Of a stretch of 63,059 nt of DNA, positions 52,570 through 61,228 are shown piece after piece (position 1 is the first letter of the stretch; each line of letters begins with the position of its first letter). Made by a program: the position numbers and the translations under genes. The notes below the pieces were generated by a model that ran no database searches, was not told where the DNA came from, and was given only the letters and a program-made list of their open reading frames with translations. This DNA comes from Opitutales bacterium (GTDB lineage Bacteria > Verrucomicrobiota > Verrucomicrobiia > Opitutales > Oceanipulchritudinaceae), in contig JAFIGG010000011.1 in the NCBI GenBank assembly GCA_020831485.1, positions 1 to 63,059 on the forward strand, read 5' to 3'.

Positions 52570-55332
52570 ATGAGCGAAATGCACAAATCCTACGAACCGG
52601 CCGAAGTTGAGTCCCGCTGGTATCCCACCTGGTTAAAGCAGAATGCGTTTGCCGCTAAGGCCGAGCCCGGCAAGGAAGCGCACGCCATCATGATTCCTCC
52701 GCCGAATGTGACGGGTGTGTTGCACATGGGGCACATTCTGAACAATACGCTGCAGGACATCTTTACCCGCCGGGCCCGTCTGGAGGGCAAATCGGCGCTC
52801 TGGTTCCCCGGCACCGACCACGCGGGCATTGCCACCCAGACCCGCGTCGAGCGCAAGTTGCGCGAGCAGGGCCAGCACCGTCGCGACCTCGGCCGCGAGA
52901 AGTTTCTCGACGAAGTCTGGAAGTGGCGCGACGAGCACGGCGGCATTATTCTCAATCAGCTGCAAAAGCTGGGTGCCTCCTGCGACTGGGACCGGACCGC
53001 TTTTACCCTCGACGCATCGTATTCGCGTGCGGTGCTGACCTCTTTTGTCCAGCTCTGGAAGCGTGGCTATATTTACCGCGGCCAGCGCATGAGCAACTGG
53101 TGTCCGGTTTCTCAGACGGCGCTGAGCAATGAAGAGGTCATTATGAAGCCCCAGCGGGGGCTGCTCTACAAAATGCGCTATGAAATCGTCGAGCGTCCGG
53201 TTGAATACGTGGAAATTTCGACCACCCGCCCGGAAACCATTATGGGCGATACCGCTGTGGCGGTGCATCCTGAGGATGAGCGCTACAAGGATTTGATCGG
53301 CTGCCATGTCTGGCGACCATTCCCGCGGGCGAAAATCCCGATCATTGGCGACACTGTGGTCGACCGTGAATTTGGCACCGGTTGCCTGAAAGTCACCCCG
53401 GCTCACGATGTCACCGATTTTGAGATCGGTAAGCGCCATAATCTGGAAATTCTGGATGTCTTCAATTCGGACGGCAGCCTGAATGCTCTGGCGGGTCCCG
53501 ATTTCGAAGGCATGGACCGGGCGGACGCCCGTAAGAAGGCGGCGGACAAGCTCAAAGAACTGGGCAATCTGGTCGATACTGAGCCTTATGAGAACAATGT
53601 CGGCTTCTCCGAACGGGCCGATGTGCCGGTGGAGCCACGCCTTACCGAGCAATTCTGGCTGCGCTACCCGAAGGTTGACGAAGCCCGTCGGGCAGTGACC
53701 GAAGGAGTCTTGAAATTCCATCCCAAGCGCTGGGAGAAGACTTACCTGCATTGGCTCGACACCATGGAGCGGGACAACATCGACTGGTGCATCAGCCGCC
53801 AGCTTTGGTGGGGGCACCGGATTCCGGTTTGGTATCGCAAAGGCATGGATCGCTCCGAGATCGATTTTGAGAATCCGGAACATGTGCACGTTTCGGTCGA
53901 CGGTCCCGAAGATCCGGAAAACTGGGAACAGGAGGAAGACGTACTCGACACCTGGGCTTCTTCCTGGCTCTGGCCGTTTGCGAACTTTGGTTGGCCCGAT
54001 GCCGACGGCAAGGCCAAACAGGAGCTCGAGTTTTTCTATCCCACGTCAGTCCTGGTGACTGGCTTTGACATTATTTTCCTCTGGGTCGCACGCATGGTGA
54101 TGGCCGGCCTGGAGTTCATGGGTGATGAAAAGAAAACCCTCAGCAAAGAGGAGATCCGCCAGCGCATTCCTTTCCGCGATGTCTACATGACCGGTCTGAT
54201 CCGGGACGAGAAGGGGCGTAAAATGTCGAAAAGCCTTGGCAATTCACCAGACCCGCTCGAATTGATTGGGCGCTACGGTGCGGACGGCCTGCGCTTTGGC
54301 ATCGTCAATATTGCACCCAGTGGACAGGACATTCTTTTCTCCGAAGAGCGCATAGAGATCGGTCGCAACTTCTGTAACAAGCTGTGGAACGCCTGCCGTT
54401 TTCGTCAGATGAATGCGGCCACCGATGCCAACGCATCCCTGGAGTCCATCCTTGAGCGCATTCAGGTGAATCAACTGGATTCGGCGGACCATTGGATTTT
54501 GAGCCGCCTACTGGAGATCACAGAGCAGATTCAGAGCGCCTTCGATAAGTACGAAATGCATGCTTATCCGCACCTTTTGTACAGTTTCTTCTGGACCGAT
54601 TACTGCGACTGGTATGTCGAAGCATCGAAGTCGAAGCTGAAGAATCCTGAACTGCAGGGCACCGTCATTGCCATTCAGGACTTCATCCTGCGCCAGCTGC
54701 TGCTGCAACTGGAACCCTTAACCCCGTTCATCACCGAGGAACTCTGGCATGCACTTGGCTTTGCGAAGAGCGCCGAAGAATTGATTCAAAACACACGTTT
54801 GCCCGCTGCCAATGAGCTTAGGGACGCTCTGTCCGGTGCAGGGATTGAAGTCGATGCCAAGGCGGTTGAACAAGTTGAAGGCCTAAAGGAATTCATCACC
54901 CGCATTCGCGCACTCAAGTCGGAATACAATGTCGCAAACCGTAAGGATGTAGCGATTTTCTGGATGACGGAAGCAAATGATTCCAAACGTGTACTGGAGC
55001 AAAACGAGAAGCTCATCAAAGCCCTCGCTTCAGTCGACAACCTGGAATACGTGACCGCTGCTCCTGAAGGCATGCCTGCCGGCGTCGGCGGCCTGGGCAC
55101 CGTCTACATTGACCTTGCCAGCTCCGTCGACGTCGAAGCCGAACTCGAACGCCTTGGCCGCGAGCATGAGCGTCTCCTTAAAGGCATTCGCTCAGGTGAA
55201 GCCAAGCTCAACAACGAGAAGTTCGTCGCCAACGCCCCAGACGCAGTTGTCGCAGGCGCCCGCAAGCAGCTTGATGAGACCAAGGCGCGCTTTGAAGAAA
55301 TCGAGCGCCTGATCAAAGCTTTTAAAAAGTAG
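52570..55332 (+). CDS. valS: Valyl-tRNA synthetase
   Basis: This 920-residue class I synthetase starts at MSEMHKSYEPAEVESRWYP; an ATG nine bases later is also possible. Landmarks: PPPNVTGVLHMGHILNNTLQ (HIGH-type HMGH), the editing domain with TTRPETIMGDTAVAVHPEDE and GTGCLKVTPAHDVTDFEIG, WCISRQLWWGHRIPVWY, the KMSKS loop GRKMSKSLGNSPDPLE, and the C-terminal coiled coil (LERLGREHERLLKGIRSGEA). Length and domain order are normal. It is convergent with the DUF192 gene. Confidence 0.97.
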   Translation: MSEMHKSYEPAEVESRWYPTWLKQNAFAAKAEPGKEAHAIMIPPPNVTGVLHMGHILNNTLQDIFTRRARLEGKSALWFPGTDHAGIATQTRVERKLREQGQHRRDLGREKFLDEVWKWRDEHGGIILNQLQKLGASCDWDRTAFTLDASYSRAVLTSFVQLWKRGYIYRGQRMSNWCPVSQTALSNEEVIMKPQRGLLYKMRYEIVERPVEYVEISTTRPETIMGDTAVAVHPEDERYKDLIGCHVWRPFPRAKIPIIGDTVVDREFGTGCLKVTPAHDVTDFEIGKRHNLEILDVFNSDGSLNALAGPDFEGMDRADARKKAADKLKELGNLVDTEPYENNVGFSERADVPVEPRLTEQFWLRYPKVDEARRAVTEGVLKFHPKRWEKTYLHWLDTMERDNIDWCISRQLWWGHRIPVWYRKGMDRSEIDFENPEHVHVSVDGPEDPENWEQEEDVLDTWASSWLWPFANFGWPDADGKAKQELEFFYPTSVLVTGFDIIFLWVARMVMAGLEFMGDEKKTLSKEEIRQRIPFRDVYMTGLIRDEKGRKMSKSLGNSPDPLELIGRYGADGLRFGIVNIAPSGQDILFSEERIEIGRNFCNKLWNACRFRQMNAATDANASLESILERIQVNQLDSADHWILSRLLEITEQIQSAFDKYEMHAYPHLLYSFFWTDYCDWYVEASKSKLKNPELQGTVIAIQDFILRQLLLQLEPLTPFITEELWHALGFAKSAEELIQNTRLPAANELRDALSGAGIEVDAKAVEQVEGLKEFITRIRALKSEYNVANRKDVAIFWMTEANDSKRVLEQNEKLIKALASVDNLEYVTAAPEGMPAGVGGLGTVYIDLASSVDVEAELERLGREHERLLKGIRSGEAKLNNEKFVANAPDAVVAGARKQLDETKARFEEIERLIKAFKK

Positions 55333-55344
55333 CCCTCGGCTACT
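55324..55344 (-). terminator. Shared hairpin between valS and the DUF192 gene
   Basis: AGTAGCC-CTC-GGCTACT is a perfect 7-bp stem that includes the valS stop codon. On the minus strand the stem is followed by TTTT, so it can terminate the DUF192 transcript. On the plus strand only GCTTTC follows, so it is weaker for valS. Confidence 0.5.
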
Positions 55345-55348
55345 GCTT

Positions 55349-55855
55349 TCACAAACCGTAGCGCCTCGGATCCGCTCCGCGGCCAGCGAGGGCGCGGCGG
55401 AGGTCATCGAGGTTCATTTGGGTGCCGGGGCGTATGCCTTTGTCGCGGAACCAGCCTTGATCCATTTCCAGGGCGAACTGGAGGTCGTCGCGGCGGGAGA
55501 CGGTGGTCTGGGTGTCGCCAGCGACCATCTGGTGGATTTCGCGGAGTACGCCCTCGCTATCGAAAAAGCCGATATCCAAGTGGATCATTGTGTTGGCCAT
55601 CCAGAAGCGCATCTGGCGCGGCTGCTGGTAGGGGAAGAGCATACCGTGGTCGGTGCGTAGGCGTTCGCGGTACATGAGGCCGCGGCGCTGCTCCCGCTCA
55701 CTGACGGCGATTTCGGCATAGGCGGTGTGGTCACCGATTCGCAGGGAGAAGGGATGCTCAAGGGGTTTGGGTTCAGTGGCTACGGATACCGTATTGTTAT
55801 CGGTATTGCAGGCGGTCAGGAAGAGCAGGAATAGAAGAGGAAGCAACCGTTGCAT
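55349..55855 (-). CDS. DUF192-family lipoprotein
   Basis: This 168-residue protein has a lipoprotein signal ending LFLLFLTAC (cysteine 16). The mature part is the DUF192 domain: EIAVSEREQRRGLMYRERL, HGMLFPYQQPRQMRFWMANT and HLDIGFFDSEGVLREIH, ending LQFALEMDQGWFRDKGIRPG. Family function is not firmly known; members are small exported beta proteins. It is divergent from the M24 peptidase gene with a 44-bp spacer. Confidence 0.88.
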   Translation of the reverse strand: MQRLLPLLFLLFLTACNTDNNTVSVATEPKPLEHPFSLRIGDHTAYAEIAVSEREQRRGLMYRERLRTDHGMLFPYQQPRQMRFWMANTMIHLDIGFFDSEGVLREIHQMVAGDTQTTVSRRDDLQFALEMDQGWFRDKGIRPGTQMNLDDLRRALAGRGADPRRYGL

Positions 55856-55899
55856 GGGGTGAATTGTGTAGACATAGACGGCAGGATCACAATTTTAAA

Positions 55900-57060
55900 A
55901 TGGTGGTACGCAAAGCCAAAGCCCCGAATTCTCCTGAATTACTCTTATTCGCTGCGTCGGAAACGGATGCCGATGCCTATTATTTTGGACAGGTCTTCGT
56001 GCCGGATTCTTTCATTGCCTTTTCGCAGGAGGGGAAACGCGTAGCAGTCGTCAACCAGCTGGAGTATTCCAGAGTGCGCAAGGACAGTGCTTATGACGAA
56101 GTGCTGGCGCTTGAAGACTGGCTTCCGGTGGCGCGCAGCAAGGGTGCGAAGGGCGCAGCTGTATTCCCTGCTGGCGTGATCGCTGCTGTGGCAAGCGCGC
56201 GGGGCATTGATCGTTTCTGTATACCGGAAAACTTTCCTGCCGGCGTGGCTTTTCAGTTGCTTGAGCTGGGCCTCTATCTGGAGCCGGTCAGTGGCGCTCT
56301 GTTTCCTGAGCGGGAGCGCAAGGATGACAACGAAGCCAAAGCAATCCGCCAGGGCAATGCGGCCAGCGCCGCGGGTTTTCGGGCGTTCGAAAAAATGCTG
56401 CGGGCAGCGAAAATCGACGGCAATCGGCTGGTCTTTGAAGGGCGTCCGCTGACTTCGGAGCGCGTCAGACAGCAAATAGAGATTGCCTGTGTCGAGCGCG
56501 GTGCGCAGGCCTTGAATCCGATTGTTGCCGGGGGCGATCAGGCTTGTGATCCGCATTGCCGGGGCTCCGGATTGCTGCGTCCGCATGAGTTGATCATTGT
56601 CGACATCTTCCCCCGTGTAACCGCAACGGGTTACCATGGTGACATGACCCGAACCTATCTGAAGGGACGGCCCTCCGAAGCGCAGAAAGGCCTTGTTCAG
56701 ACGGTCCTTGATGCCGAGCAATGGGCCCTCGGAGAGCACCGGGCCGGGAAATCCGGCCGCAAAATTTACGAAGGGGTGCAGCAGCGCTTCGTCGATGCGG
56801 GCTATGAAACGCATCGGGATACAGCAGGAAATCCAGTTGGTTTTTTTCACGGCCTCGGCCATGGCCTCGGTCTGGAAGTACACGAAGCTCCCAGGGTGAA
56901 TCGTCAGGGGGAGCGCTTGCGCAAAGGTCAGGTGATCACTGTTGAGCCCGGGCTCTATTACCCTGGTCTGGGCGGTTGCCGTTTTGAAGATGTTGTTCGT
57001 GTCACCAATGGAGATCCTGAAATGCTTTCCAAGCATCCGTATCGCTGGCATATTCGATAG
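55900..57060 (+). CDS. M24-family metallopeptidase (Xaa-Pro peptidase type)
   Basis: At 386 residues from ATG 55900 it has an N-terminal creatinase-like domain (about 1-150), then the pita-bread peptidase fold. Metal-ligand motifs: IIVDIFPRVTATGYHGDMTR (two Asp), GFFHGLGHGLGLEVHEAPRV (His and Glu neighbourhood), ITVEPGLYYPGLGGCRFEDV (two Glu). All five ligands look present. It should cleave peptides N-terminal to proline or hydrolyse related amides. It lies just upstream of a glycosyltransferase-like gene. Confidence 0.88.
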   Translation: MVVRKAKAPNSPELLLFAASETDADAYYFGQVFVPDSFIAFSQEGKRVAVVNQLEYSRVRKDSAYDEVLALEDWLPVARSKGAKGAAVFPAGVIAAVASARGIDRFCIPENFPAGVAFQLLELGLYLEPVSGALFPERERKDDNEAKAIRQGNAASAAGFRAFEKMLRAAKIDGNRLVFEGRPLTSERVRQQIEIACVERGAQALNPIVAGGDQACDPHCRGSGLLRPHELIIVDIFPRVTATGYHGDMTRTYLKGRPSEAQKGLVQTVLDAEQWALGEHRAGKSGRKIYEGVQQRFVDAGYETHRDTAGNPVGFFHGLGHGLGLEVHEAPRVNRQGERLRKGQVITVEPGLYYPGLGGCRFEDVVRVTNGDPEMLSKHPYRWHIR

Positions 57061-57112
57061 AGAAACTGAAACCAACCGAGAAGCGCCATCCGTTTCAATA
57101 CCACCTGCAACT

Positions 57113-57850
57113 ATGTCCGAATCCAAAGTGAATGTTATCTGCATGAAATGGGGAACCAAATTTGGTCCTCACTATGTCAACCGACTGTATGCCATGGTGC
57201 AGCGCCACTTGAGCTTGCCTCATCGATTTGTCTGCTTCACGGATGACTCCGAAGGCGTTGTCGAGGGCGTCGAGTGTCTGCCCTTGCCGGACATGGATTT
57301 ACCTCCCGGGAAGGAACGTGGTTGGCGGAAACTGTCGACCTTTCAGGACCCCTTGTTCGACCTGCAGGGGCCGACTCTATTTCTCGACCTCGACGTGGTT
57401 GTAGTGGGTTCTCTAAACGACTTTTTCAAGATTTCGGGTGATTTTCGAGTCATCCATGACTGGCTGCGTCCCCGGAGAATCGAGGGCAATACATCGGTTT
57501 ACCGTTTCGAGGCGAACGCGCATCCGGATGCCTTCGCTTATTTCATGGAGCACATAGATGAGGTGAAGGCGAACTTTCGCCACGAGCAGGCTTTTCTTTC
57601 CGACTACATGCACAAAAAAGGTGTTCTGGAATACTGGCCGCCGGAATGGTGCGTCAGTTTCAAGCGCAGCTGCCTGCCGCCGTTTCCGGCGAACCTATGG
57701 AAGGTGCCGGAAATCCCAGAAGGCGCACGTGTCGTGGTTTTTCATGGCAATCCCAATCCGGAAGATGCCATTGCCGGGAGGATCAAAGGCTTCCTGCGTT
57801 TTTTGAAACCTACGCCGTGGGTTGAGGAGCACTGGTGCCTGGATCGTTGA
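57113..57850 (+). CDS. GT-A-fold glycosyltransferase-like protein
   Basis: At 245 residues from ATG 57113 it opens VNVICMKWGTKFGPHYVNRL, then GPTLFLDLDVVVVGSLNDFF, which contains the DxD motif (D-L-D) of GT-A enzymes. The C-terminal HEQAFLSDYM, ARVVVFHGNPNPED and WVEEHW resemble bacterial GT8/DUF-type sugar transferases. The donor and acceptor are unknown. It is convergent with the kinase gene and its end overlaps that gene's end by about 40 bp. Confidence 0.75.
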   Translation: MSESKVNVICMKWGTKFGPHYVNRLYAMVQRHLSLPHRFVCFTDDSEGVVEGVECLPLPDMDLPPGKERGWRKLSTFQDPLFDLQGPTLFLDLDVVVVGSLNDFFKISGDFRVIHDWLRPRRIEGNTSVYRFEANAHPDAFAYFMEHIDEVKANFRHEQAFLSDYMHKKGVLEYWPPEWCVSFKRSCLPPFPANLWKVPEIPEGARVVVFHGNPNPEDAIAGRIKGFLRFLKPTPWVEEHWCLDR

Positions 57851-58964
57851 CGACTCTCAGCGGGTGCATCAGGCGGACGGTGGTTCCTTTGCCGATCTCG
57901 GACTGAAGGTCGATATCGCCTCCCATGTTGCGCAGACTGTGGCGCGCTATGGTTAAGCCCATGCCACGGCCAACCGTGGATTCGGTCGAGACGAAGGGAT
58001 CGAATACGTTTTCCTTGATGTTGTCCGGAATTCCTGAACCCTGGTCACTGACCGAGATGCAGAGCATGTCCAGATGATCAATTTCGCTGATTGTCAGGCC
58101 AATTCGAATGGGGCGTTTGGGAGGTGTTTCCGTTTGGCGTGCATAGCTTTCAAACGCGTTCTGCCCCACGCGTTCGATGGCGCTGGCCAGTAATTCCGGA
58201 TTGGTTTCGATCTCAACCGGCCCTTCAAGCTGGTTGTCGACCTGAATATCAGCGCTTTCGCCAACGCTATCCCGGAGTTGGGTGACTGCTGTTTCGAGAA
58301 TCGATTCGACTGAATGAACACCGGTCTGAACCGAGTCAAACTGGCCGATATTGGTTAGCTCATGCACGATCTTGGCGATGCGCTTGAGGGCCATATCGAG
58401 CTTTTCACAACTGCTTTTCAAGTTCTCCGGCTTGTTGATGTGGGCTTTCACCAAGTCCAGATAGCCTGTCGCCACACCCAGCATATTATTCAGATTGTGG
58501 GCGATTCCTTCGGTCAGGTGAACCATTGCCGCCTGCCGACGTGCCTCCTCCAGGCGTTTCGTCAAAATCAGGTTTTCTTTGTGGCTCTCCTGAATTCTAA
58601 TCTGGGTACGCACCCGGGCAAGGGTTTCGTCCAGGTCGATGGGCTTGGTCAGGTAGTCCGCCGCCCCGTAATTAAGGCCTTCAATCTTGCCCTCTTTGGA
58701 GCTTCGGGCGGTGATGAAAACCACCGGGATTTCGGCCGTATCGGGGTTTTCCTTCAAACGGCGGCAGACTTCCAGGCCATCCATTTCGGGCATCATGATA
58801 TCCAGCAGGATCACATGGGGCTTGGATTCCTGAGCGATGCGCAGCCCTTCAGCGCCACTCATGGCGCTGAATACCCGAATACCGTTTTGCTCCAGCTTGC
58901 GCTCCAGCACACGGATATTCAGTTTCTGGTCATCGACGACCAGGACTTTGTGTTTGGCTTTCAC
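57810..58964 (-). CDS. Response-regulator/histidine-kinase fusion protein
   Basis: At 384 residues the receiver domain comes first (about 5-120; phospho-acceptor Asp55 in VILLDIMMPEMDG, Lys in DYLTKPID). A dimerisation helix pair with His156 in TEGIAHNLNNMLG follows, and then an HATPase domain (VSDQGSGIPDNI, STVGRGMGLTIARHSL). No membrane helix or input domain is present, so it is a cytosolic kinase that receives its signal through the N-terminal receiver. Its ATG overlaps the folD stop by four bases, an odd operon partner. Confidence 0.88.
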   Translation of the reverse strand: MKAKHKVLVVDDQKLNIRVLERKLEQNGIRVFSAMSGAEGLRIAQESKPHVILLDIMMPEMDGLEVCRRLKENPDTAEIPVVFITARSSKEGKIEGLNYGAADYLTKPIDLDETLARVRTQIRIQESHKENLILTKRLEEARRQAAMVHLTEGIAHNLNNMLGVATGYLDLVKAHINKPENLKSSCEKLDMALKRIAKIVHELTNIGQFDSVQTGVHSVESILETAVTQLRDSVGESADIQVDNQLEGPVEIETNPELLASAIERVGQNAFESYARQTETPPKRPIRIGLTISEIDHLDMLCISVSDQGSGIPDNIKENVFDPFVSTESTVGRGMGLTIARHSLRNMGGDIDLQSEIGKGTTVRLMHPLRVVNDPGTSAPQPTA

Positions 58965-59833
58965 CGATTGGAAGCTTCCCAGGCTTTGACCGTATTGCTC
59001 ATCAACATGGCGACCGTCATCAAGCCGACACCGCCCGGAACGGGTGTAATGGCCTTACACTGGGGTGCCACCTCATCGAATTGCACGTCTCCGGCAATCT
59101 TGTAGCCCTTGGCAGATTGCGGGTCGTCGACGCGGTTGATACCAACATCGATGACCACGGCACCGGGTTTGACCATGTCCTTGGTCACGTAACCTGCGCG
59201 GCCAATCGCAGCTATCAGGATGTCCGCCTGACGGGTAATTTCCGCCAGATTCTGTGTGCGGGAGTGACAGACCGTTACCGTCGAATTGGCAAATTCAGCC
59301 TTGCGCATGAACAGCAGCGCCGCCGGTTTGCCGACAATCAGGCTGCGGCCGATGACGACCACGTGCTTGCCCGCAGTTTCGATCCTGTGACGTTTGATCA
59401 TTTCCACGACACCAGCGGGGGTGCAGGCCACAAAGGCAGAAGGGTCTTCCTGAACGAGGCGACCCAGATTTACCTGGTTAAACCCGTCGACATCCTTGTC
59501 CGGACTGACGCGGTTGAAGGTGGCGCGTTCGTCGAGGTGATCCGGCAGCGGCGCCTGAACCAGAATTCCATGTACTTTGGGATCGGCGTTGAGCGCATCG
59601 ATCTCGGCGAACAGAGCTTGTTGGGAAATAGTATCCGGCAAAACATTCAGACGGCTTTCGATACCGATTTTTTCGGCTGTCTTTTGCTTCGAGCGCACAT
59701 AGTAGACGGATGCGGGATCTTCGCCGACGCGAATGAATGCCACGCAGGGGCGCGATGCTGGGTTCTTGCCAACGCGTTCGGCGAGTTCATTGAGGATTGC
59801 CTGGGCAACTGGTTTACCTTCGATGAGTTCCAT
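58961..59833 (-). CDS. folD: Bifunctional methylenetetrahydrofolate dehydrogenase/cyclohydrolase
   Basis: This 290-residue FolD interconverts 5,10-methylene-, methenyl- and 10-formyl-tetrahydrofolate using NADP. Motifs: VYYVRSKQKTAEKIG (Tyr45, Lys49), GILVQAPLPDHL, VSPDKDVDGFNQVN, KHVVVIGRSLIVGKPAALLF, VTVCHSRTQN and ITPVPGGVGLMTVAMLMSNT. The length is normal. It overlaps the receiver-kinase gene by ATGA, so both are co-translated; the functional link is unclear. Confidence 0.96.
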   Translation of the reverse strand: MELIEGKPVAQAILNELAERVGKNPASRPCVAFIRVGEDPASVYYVRSKQKTAEKIGIESRLNVLPDTISQQALFAEIDALNADPKVHGILVQAPLPDHLDERATFNRVSPDKDVDGFNQVNLGRLVQEDPSAFVACTPAGVVEMIKRHRIETAGKHVVVIGRSLIVGKPAALLFMRKAEFANSTVTVCHSRTQNLAEITRQADILIAAIGRAGYVTKDMVKPGAVVIDVGINRVDDPQSAKGYKIAGDVQFDEVAPQCKAITPVPGGVGLMTVAMLMSNTVKAWEASNR

Positions 59834-59880
59834 GGGTGTTTTTATGATGCTTCGGTTCTGTATTTTCGGAGATGCGGATT

Positions 59881-60291
59881 CTAGCGCCTCCCCAAGTTGC
59901 TCGCTTTTAGAGCGACTTGGCGCGAGTTTTTTCCCGTGCTTTCGACTTTACCGTAAATGGTTACCCGGCCGTTGAGGAATTGGGAAAGCGGTGGAGTATA
60001 AACAGCACCAGAAAGGTCTACGTAGATAATGTGGCGTCCGGACTCATCGACCAATTGGTAGGGATAGGGAGGCCGAAAGAAAATCAGGCGGTTGGGCGAT
60101 TTGCGCAGGATACCTTCGTGGGACTGCGCGATCGGAAATCCGAGGAGCAGGGGGTCGCGCTGAGCTGACTTTTTGACGTCCGCGAGTGCAACAGGCTCAT
60201 CGTTGTCCTCCTCCGCGTGCAAGGCAGGGTGGAAAACGAATGCAAATGCAACAATTAAGGTTCTGATCAGGAGTAGCTTACTGTTTTGCAT
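59881..60291 (-). CDS. Small exported protein of unknown function
   Basis: This 136-residue protein has a signal peptide (LIVAFAFVFHPALHA, cleavage near residue 26) and a short mature part: DESGRHIIYVDLSGAVYTPP and FLNGRVTIYGKVES suggest a small beta fold. No family is recognised. The location is presumably periplasmic. It lies between rluB and folD on the same strand; the gap to folD is 47 bp, so it may belong to that transcript. Confidence 0.65.
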   Translation of the reverse strand: MQNSKLLLIRTLIVAFAFVFHPALHAEEDNDEPVALADVKKSAQRDPLLLGFPIAQSHEGILRKSPNRLIFFRPPYPYQLVDESGRHIIYVDLSGAVYTPPLSQFLNGRVTIYGKVESTGKNSRQVALKASNLGRR

Positions 60292-60398
60292 AGAAGCCTT
60301 TCGTCACGGGTGAATAAGGTGCTTTGAAGCATGCGAGATTTCCAAGCTATGCAGCTTTGACGAAAAAAGCCAACAGATTTACACTGGAAGCACTTCCT

Positions 60399-61124
60399 CT
60401 ATTTGAGCGTGGCGATTTCGGCTGGGCTGAGCACCCGCACGGTGCCTATCGGCAGACCTTTGAGGGTGAAGTTGCCGATTTGGGTGCGGCGCAGGCGGCG
60501 GACTCGGTAGCCGAAGGCGTAGAAGAGGTTACGGATCTCGTGCTTGCGGCCGTGGTGAAGGTGAACTTCCGCCAGACCCCGTTCTTCACTCTTGGCATTT
60601 TTCAGAGGAATGACTTTGTCGGCCTGCAGGCGTTCGCCCTTCCACTCGATACCCTTGAGCAGTTTTGCGATGTGGACTGCGTCTAACGGACGGTTGATTT
60701 CAACCCGGTAGCGCTTGGTCATGCCGTAGGAAGGGTGGGAGATTTCATGGGCGAAATCACCGTCATTGGTCATCAGTACCAAGCCTTCGCTCTCTTTGTC
60801 GAGGCGGCCGATCATGATCCACTTCATTGCCTTCAGTTCATCGGGGAGGAGGTCGAAGATGGTTTCGCTGTGGTGTGGATCCGAATGGCTGCAGAGCAGT
60901 CCACGCGGCTTGTTGATTGCCAGCACCATGCGCTCGATGTGCTGCTTGCGGATGACACGGCCATCGACGCTGACCTGGTTTACTCCAGGCACGATTTTAT
61001 CCCCCAGCTGAGCAGTGTTCCCATCGATCTCGATACGGCCTTCCTCAATCATGCGCTCAATTTCCCGGCGGGAGGCGATACCTTGATTGGCTAAAAATTT
61101 TTGCAGGCGAACGGCGGTTTCCAT
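60399..61124 (-). CDS. rluB: 23S rRNA pseudouridine synthase, RluB/RsuA family
   Basis: At 241 residues the N-terminal S4 RNA-binding domain (METAVRLQKFLANQGIASRR) is followed by the RsuA-family catalytic domain with Asp in MIGRLDKESEGLVLMTND, then HPSYGMTKRYRVEI and HHGRKHEIRNLFYAFGYRV. RluB modifies U2605 of 23S rRNA in E. coli; RluE, RluF and RsuA are close relatives, so the exact target is not certain. Confidence 0.9.
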   Translation of the reverse strand: METAVRLQKFLANQGIASRREIERMIEEGRIEIDGNTAQLGDKIVPGVNQVSVDGRVIRKQHIERMVLAINKPRGLLCSHSDPHHSETIFDLLPDELKAMKWIMIGRLDKESEGLVLMTNDGDFAHEISHPSYGMTKRYRVEINRPLDAVHIAKLLKGIEWKGERLQADKVIPLKNAKSEERGLAEVHLHHGRKHEIRNLFYAFGYRVRRLRRTQIGNFTLKGLPIGTVRVLSPAEIATLK

Positions 61125-61182
61125 AATGCGGCCCAGTAGAAGTGGAATTTACGCTGAAGACAATGGGGAAATCTGACAGAGT

Positions 61183-61225
61183 CCGCCAGGTCGGACAGGT
61201 CAGACAAGTCAGACATGTCTGGCGG
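61183..61225. repeat. Tandem 9-mer array inside a hairpin after polX
   Basis: On the minus strand TGTCTGACT, TGTCTGACC and TGTCCGACC follow each other, bounded by CCGCCAG and its complement CTGGCGG (61183-61189 and 61219-61225). The array begins four bases past the polX stop. No T-run follows, so it is not a normal intrinsic terminator. It looks like an intergenic repeat that has settled behind the gene. Confidence 0.6.
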
Positions 61226-61228
61226 GTG

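Noticed and set aside
58362-59884. Plus-strand open frames opposite folD and the receiver-kinase gene
   Set aside because: They are opposite strands of two well-recognised genes and have no motif of their own.
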